In this document: one piece after another, positions 59,785 to 64,000 of the stretch | Numbering within the stretch: position 1 is the stretch's first letter | Layout: each line of letters begins with the position of its first letter | DNA from: Candidatus Viadribacter manganicus | GTDB lineage: Bacteria; Pseudomonadota; Alphaproteobacteria; Caulobacterales; Aquidulcibacteraceae | Length of the DNA: 64,000 bases | Direction: 5' to 3' | NCBI RefSeq assembly: GCF_001679665.1 | Contig: NZ_CP013244.1 | Location: 1,488,001 to 1,552,000, forward strand | Position numbers and translations under genes: made by a program | The notes under the pieces: model-generated | Seen by the model: only the letters and a program-made list of their open reading frames with translations | Told to the model about the DNA's origin: nothing | Database searches by the model: none

Positions 59785-59940
59785 GGGTTCTGCCGATGCG
59801 CGGTAGTCGCGCGGCGTTGACAGAGTGGCCGTCCGCCGCAGCTAGATCGCTGAAGGCGAGGCGACATAGTCACGCCGGGTTTATTAGTCGGACAGGCAAA
59901 TGTCTCAATTGGGCCAGCGGGCGTCGTAGCGCGAAATTCT

Positions 59941-59959
59941 GCGACTGGCCTACTCGCTC
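59941..59959 (+). repeat. Intergenic repeat, copy 23, cut by IS30
   Basis: GCGACTGGCCTACTCGCTC matches the first 19 bases of the repeat's left box and ends exactly where the IS30 terminus begins. Confidence 0.65.
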
Positions 59960-60506
59960 GGCGACCTCAACGGGTCGATGCAACACACTCGCTAAATCGC
60001 TCTGCCGGGGTGTGAAAGTCCAGAGTTTTTCTTGGCCGCTCGTTGAGTTCGCGGGCGATGCGATTGAGCTGTGCTTGTGAGTGCGGCGCCAAGTCCGTTC
60101 CTTTCGGAAAATATTGGCGCAGCAGTCCATTGGTGTTTTCGTTTGAGCCGCGCTGCCAAGGGCTATGAGGATCGCAGAAATAGATGTCGACGTCTGTTTC
60201 CATGGTGAAGCGTTTGTGGTTAGCCAACTCTTTGCCGTTGTCCCAGGTCAGCGATTTGTAGAGTTCGTCGGGAAGCTTGCGGGCTTGCTTGATCAGGGCG
60301 TTGACGACGGTCTGGGTTTCTCGGTTCGGGATCTTTGCCAGCATGACATAGCGCGAATGGCGCTCGACCAGCGTGATGATCTGGCTGCTGTTGGAGCCGA
60401 GCAACAGATCACCTTCCCAATGACCAGGCACGGCGCGGTCATCAGCCGAGGCTGGCCTTTCGCGAATTGAAATCGAGTTGGCCAGACGACCCTTTAATGT
60501 CGCGTG
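59960..60506 (-). mobile_element. IS30-family transposase, 5'-truncated
   Basis: A minus-strand frame (stop at 59967) encodes the C-terminal ~180 residues of an IS30 transposase: ERPASADDRAVPGHWEGDLL (first catalytic Asp), SLTWDNGKELANHKRF (second Asp) and PWQRGSNENTNGLLRQY (Glu), the DDE triad. Similarity begins at HATLKGRLANS near 60506; the N-terminal helix-turn-helix is missing. The right terminus (GGCGACCTCAACGGGTCGAT then GCAAC) overlaps the gene's last codons. The element cannot move by itself. Confidence 0.85.
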
Positions 60507-60559
60507 CCGGGAGTGGCTCAAGTCATAAGGCCTGCTTCCATTGCAGCGCGACGGTCGCA

Positions 60560-60805
60560 GGGTAATCGCTCGCGCCAGAGTCCTACCCGGGAATGGTCGC
60601 GGCGTTCCGATCAACGTTTGCCCGAGTACGGGAGATGCGCGCTGACGTCTTCTTGGGCAATCACGAGAATTTCTTCGACTTGGATGCCAAACGCGAACGC
60701 CTGCACGCAGGCGACCTGAACGCATTTGTCGATGCAAATGCTCTAAGCGCTTTCAATCTTCGAAGCGGAGTTGGAGCGCCAACATGGCGCGGCGCACTGA
60801 TCTGA
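60560..60805 (+). pseudogene. Class-B3-like metallo-beta-lactamase, 3' fragment
   Basis: One frame reads SYPGMVAAFRSTFARVREMR, ADVFLGNHENFFDLDAKRER and LHAGDLNAFVDANALSAF. This resembles the last 70-80 residues of subclass B3 enzymes (PxYPGI...FL.xH.xFFDLxxKR...NxFVDP). The metal-binding N-terminal part is absent and a stop precedes it. A decayed fragment next to the truncated IS30. Confidence 0.6.
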
Positions 60806-60838
60806 TAGGCCACGCTTGAAGCGGGTCAGTCGCAACTG

Positions 60839-60902
60839 AATGGCTGGAGCGCTCCGATCGACCCGTTCGAGCCCTGCTCTCACAATCGCCGACAACTGCC
60901 GT
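60839..60902 (+). repeat. Intergenic repeat, copy 24
   Basis: GAATGGCTGGAGCGCTCCGA at left; TCACAATCGCCGACAACTGC at right. Confidence 0.6.
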
Positions 60903-61140
60903 TAGGCCCTGATGCAATGCACGCCGCGTTTGCGAACTGATTCCGGACGTTTAGCTCCGAATTGGAGGCGTGGCGACGGGCTGACGGCGCAAAGCTCATG
61001 GTCCATCACATAACTCCCGTCAACCAAGCGATCGACCACCTGGCAATTCAAGTCCGGCAGACCGGCGAGCATCTCTCCGTAAATCTGACGCATCGCCGCT
61101 ACGCAGGGTCCGGGCAGTCCGTCGCTCAGACGACACCATT
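60902..61140 (-). pseudogene. NTF2/SnoaL-like fragment
   Basis: A minus-strand frame reads MRQIYGEMLAGLPDLNCQVV then DRLVDGSYVMDHELCA, the central strand-and-helix part of SnoaL/NTF2-like proteins (IYxExFxxxPDLxxxVxxRIxxGxYVxDHE). No proper start and no C-terminal strands remain; sequence after YVMDHE is unrelated. A remnant. The rest of 61141-61369 shows no gene. Confidence 0.5.
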
Positions 61141-61369
61141 CGCTTAATCACCCAATCACCGGCGCGAGATCGATGGGCAGGTGCCGGAGTGACCAATCGT
61201 CCGTCGCGCGAATTTCGTCGCATGTATTAGCAAAAACAGTGTGACCAGCGCGGACGAACCACGGATTGAACAACTCGGTTTGGAATAATTCTCGGGATCA
61301 CTCGTAGTCTATCTGACACACATCTCAACGGCGGATGGGTGGAGGTGCAAGCAGCGGGGACTTGGGGAC

Positions 61370-62176
61370 ATGCAGGTTAAGTGGAAACGGTTCGCAGTCG
61401 CCTTGGCGGCGTTTTGGATGATGGGTGCAGCATCCGCGGGCGCGGATGGGGCGCCCCAGGCCGAGCTTCATATCTGGGCGGGCAACGAAGCCGACGATTC
61501 CGGTTCGTTCGGCCTTCGCTCTGTTGAGGCTGCATGGTGGGCCACAGAGCACGATCGCATCGGCATGCGCTACGACAACAGCCTTAGCCTCGATAACCCA
61601 ACGCTGGCGCGCGCTGGCGTCGACGCGGAAGCCTACTTCCTCTCCTACATGCACGACTTCGATGGGCGCTTTCTGCTCACCGGCGAGATCGGCCAGCGTG
61701 ATTTGCCGGGCGACGCCGAGCAGGACATCTACAAAGTCGAAGGGGTGATTTTCAACGAAGGCAACGCGATTAAGCTAGGCGCGCAAGTTAGCCCAACCGA
61801 GGACCCGATCGACGACTACGCGGATACGGTGGTCTGGGGCGCTTATAATTTCGCGGCCGGAGAAAACTGGCGCCTCGAGCCAGCGCTCTATGTCTCGCAA
61901 AGCGGTGCAGCCGAAGACAATGAATGGCGCGCGGCGATCTACGCCGAATACACCCCACCATCCGAAGCGTGGCAGGTCGGCGTTGGGGCCGGTTACGGCG
62001 ACATCGACAGCGATATTCCGGGCGCGTCAGGCAACGTGTTCAATGCGCATGCGCGGGTAAGCTTCAACGTCTTCGAACACCACTCGGTGCACTTCCAGGT
62101 GCGTTACGAAGACGCGCCGTTGACGAATTACACCACCGCGCTCGTCGGGGTCTCGTTCCGTCTGCCGCGCAGCTAG
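61370..62176 (+). CDS. Outer-membrane beta-barrel-like protein
   Basis: A 268-residue exported protein (signal peptide ends ASAGADG). The mature part is a run of short amphipathic beta strands (EAYFLSYMHDFDGRFLLTGE, YADTVVWGAYNFAAGENWRL, SVHFQVRYEDAPLTNYTTAL) ending GVSFRLPRS, typical of a small outer-membrane barrel such as the BcsS-like proteins near polysaccharide synthases. It is 10 bases before the glycosyltransferase gene, so both form one operon and may secrete or decorate a surface glycan. Confidence 0.75.
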   Translation: MQVKWKRFAVALAAFWMMGAASAGADGAPQAELHIWAGNEADDSGSFGLRSVEAAWWATEHDRIGMRYDNSLSLDNPTLARAGVDAEAYFLSYMHDFDGRFLLTGEIGQRDLPGDAEQDIYKVEGVIFNEGNAIKLGAQVSPTEDPIDDYADTVVWGAYNFAAGENWRLEPALYVSQSGAAEDNEWRAAIYAEYTPPSEAWQVGVGAGYGDIDSDIPGASGNVFNAHARVSFNVFEHHSVHFQVRYEDAPLTNYTTALVGVSFRLPRS

Positions 62177-62186
62177 TCGCCTGCGA

Positions 62187-63986
62187 ATGTCGCAATCTTT
62201 GTACTCAGACAGCGCCGTCGCGCCGGAAGCGATCGACGCACCGCTAGACGTTGCTGAGCGACGCCATGTGGCGCCGCGTAAGCAGCCTTGGTTGTTTCCC
62301 GCGGTCTTTGGCGCGTGGATCTTGGCCGTAGCCTATTTCGGGCCACGTCTCCTGTCCTTGGTGAGCTTGGCCGATAGCGGCTGGGGCTTTGCGTCCATCG
62401 CCTTCTTCGCGGTCTTCGCGCAGATCGCGTGGCTCTATGGCTTCTACAACATTGCAGTGGTTGCGTTCGCCCTGATTGATCGCTCCAAGCGCCGCGAACC
62501 CGCCCCAGTTGTCACGGAGACGCCCGCAGTGGCGATCCTCTACACAACTTGCGACGACTTCGTGGAGCGAAGCGCGGAGTCCTGCGTTGCGCAGGATTAC
62601 CCGAATTTCCACGTCTATCTTCTCGATGATAGCTCTACCTTAGCTGCACGCGCGCGCGTGGATGCCTTTGCGATGCGTTTCCCCGATCGCGTCACGGTCG
62701 TGCGCCGCCCAAACCGGCAAGGGTTTAAGGCAGGCAATCTCAATCACGCGCTGGAAAAGGTGGCGCACGAACCATTGTTCGCGGTCGTGGATGCGGACGA
62801 GGTGCTGCCCAAGAATTTCCTTGCGGATATGACGCCCTGGCTCTTGTCAAATGACGCGTGCGGCTTCGTCCAGGCCAATCACCGCAGCCGGCCAGACGAC
62901 GAAAGCCCATTCGCGCGCGATCTCGGCGTGGGGATCGACATCCACTGGAAGTGGTACCAGCCACTGCGCAATCGCTACGGTTTCGTGATGTTTCTCGGGC
63001 ACGGCGCAGTCTTGCGCCGAACATGCTGGCAGGAGGTTGGTGGATTTCCGGAGATTGTGAGCGAGGACCTGGGCTACGCCATCGCACTGCGCGAGCGAGG
63101 GTATTATGGAAGGTTCGTCGAAGACGTGGTCTGCCAAGAAGAATTTCCGGCCACCGTCCGCGCGTTTCGAATTCGCCATGTGAAATGGACGCGCGGCACC
63201 TGCGAGTTCTTGCATCAGTGGATGGCGCGTCTCGTGCGCGCCAAGAACATCACAACGACCGAGAAACTCGACATCCTGTTTCCAACGCTCAATTTGCCGC
63301 TCACGTTCTTTTTCTTCCTGTTCATGATCAACGCCGCGCTGATCCTGCCGATGGCGCTTGGGGTAATGCGAGATCTAACAATTGTTGTGTTCGGTCAGGA
63401 GTTTGTGATCCCCACAATAGCGCTACGAACTGGTGCCGAGCGCATGGCCGGTCTGGACTTTTTCGCCATCACCATGATGACGATTATCGCGCCGGTGCTC
63501 TGCTTCATCCTGAGTCTCGCTTCGCAGCCGCTTAAGCTGGTTCGGTTCTTGGCCTACTCGACGGCGATTTACGCGGCGCTCAGCCCGCTGTCGTTTATTG
63601 CAGTCGCGGGGTACGCGCTCTCGCGGCAAGCTCAGTTCCTGGTTACAGGCGCCAACGCCGCCGCCGTGGATCGGCGCGGTCAGCGCGGAGGCGTGTGGGA
63701 ATTCCTTTGCCGCACGCATCCTGACTCCGGGGTGGTGCAAGCAATCGAATTTGGCGCTGGCGCAGGCTTCTTGGCGGCGGCGTTGATGACCTTCCAGGTC
63801 GGCTTTGCCGGCGTGGCTATAGGATTCATGCTCCTGCCGCTGATGCACGAAGGCGGCTGGCGGCGCGGCGCGGCTCGCGTCTGGGTTTGGGCGCCCTTCA
63901 CGCTGATCGCCACTGGCGTCGCCATGGGAAGCGCCGGCGTGATGGGACTGCAGCCCGTCCTCTTCGGGTTCGGGTTCCACTTCTGA
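62187..63986 (+). CDS. Family 2 membrane glycosyltransferase (cellulose-synthase-like)
   Basis: A 599-residue processive-type glycosyltransferase. Two N-terminal helices (about residues 40-95) precede a GT2 domain: VAILYTTCDDFVERSAESCV, YLLDDSS, FAVVDADEVLPKNFL (DxD), EIVSEDLGYAIALRERGYYG (ED base) and RHVKWTRGTCEFLHQW, the place of the QxxRW motif but altered to xxxKW. About six more helices follow. It makes or extends a surface polysaccharide. No PilZ domain, so no direct c-di-GMP binding is visible. It ends 14 bases before the window edge. Confidence 0.87.
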   Translation: MSQSLYSDSAVAPEAIDAPLDVAERRHVAPRKQPWLFPAVFGAWILAVAYFGPRLLSLVSLADSGWGFASIAFFAVFAQIAWLYGFYNIAVVAFALIDRSKRREPAPVVTETPAVAILYTTCDDFVERSAESCVAQDYPNFHVYLLDDSSTLAARARVDAFAMRFPDRVTVVRRPNRQGFKAGNLNHALEKVAHEPLFAVVDADEVLPKNFLADMTPWLLSNDACGFVQANHRSRPDDESPFARDLGVGIDIHWKWYQPLRNRYGFVMFLGHGAVLRRTCWQEVGGFPEIVSEDLGYAIALRERGYYGRFVEDVVCQEEFPATVRAFRIRHVKWTRGTCEFLHQWMARLVRAKNITTTEKLDILFPTLNLPLTFFFFLFMINAALILPMALGVMRDLTIVVFGQEFVIPTIALRTGAERMAGLDFFAITMMTIIAPVLCFILSLASQPLKLVRFLAYSTAIYAALSPLSFIAVAGYALSRQAQFLVTGANAAAVDRRGQRGGVWEFLCRTHPDSGVVQAIEFGAGAGFLAAALMTFQVGFAGVAIGFMLLPLMHEGGWRRGAARVWVWAPFTLIATGVAMGSAGVMGLQPVLFGFGFHF

Positions 63987-64000
63987 CGTCCAAGCCTGAT

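Noticed and set aside
9453..60902. CRISPR array
   Set aside because: Copies are far apart, differ in sequence and enclose whole genes, so they are not a repeat-spacer array.

Overview
The window looks like chromosomal DNA of an alphaproteobacterium, most likely in or near the Caulobacterales/Hyphomonadaceae. This is inferred from gene content and GC-rich codon use, not from a marker gene. The clues are an HWE/HisKA_2-type kinase, a CbpM-CbpA pair, single-copy tandem universal stress proteins (USPs), FixK-type operator sites, a large TonB-dependent receptor and many short secreted lipoproteins. No rRNA, tRNA or CRISPR array was seen.

Layout. 1-9.4 kb is a stress and envelope block: two small lipoproteins, a host-attachment-family protein, a glycine-zipper protein, a sensor kinase with a GlsB-type membrane protein, two divergent Crp/Fnr regulators, a DUF883 protein, an L,D-transpeptidase, a lipid-kinase-like protein and a USP. 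9.5-45 kb is a patchwork of single genes and very short operons on both strands. These include a C39-like peptidase with a membrane partner, an OsmC/ATP-grasp pair, USP-CbpA-CbpM, two S41-like secreted proteins, a hybrid-membrane histidine kinase, a patatin, an AraC regulator with membrane proteins, a CoA-transferase, an acyl-CoA dehydrogenase, a CPBP protease and an M23 peptidase. The units are separated again and again by one ~80 bp intergenic repeat family. 45-55 kb lacks this repeat and carries an acyltransferase, a DUF885 peptidase, an FG-GAP protein, a TonB receptor, a PAS-AraC regulator and a metallo-beta-lactamase-fold hydrolase; it reads as an uptake and degradation locus. 55-64 kb holds regulators, a graveyard of broken genes with an IS30 fragment (59.9-61.1 kb), and a barrel/glycosyltransferase operon.

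Two signals go beyond the gene list. First, more than twenty copies of the ~80 bp repeat (left box near GACYGGCYTAGTCGCTCAA, right box near TCGCCGAAAACNGCCATTCG) occur almost only between transcription units. All copies I recognised are in the same orientation. IS30-family termini sit next to, or inside, several of them. Second, at least six sites of the form TTG[AC]-N6-[TG]CAA (FixK/FNR type) lie 47-73 bases upstream of stress genes: a lipoprotein pair, the glycine-zipper protein, kinase-GlsB, DUF883, USP-CbpA-CbpM and another USP. This suggests one low-oxygen regulon, plausibly driven by the Crp/Fnr proteins encoded at 3.7-5.4 kb.

Gene decay is visible at several places: a thioredoxin-like remnant before osmC, a truncated tyrosine recombinase, IS30 5' and 3' fragments, a class-B3-like metallo-beta-lactamase tail and an NTF2-like fragment. 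The region from 9 to 45 kb therefore looks like it has been repeatedly rearranged.
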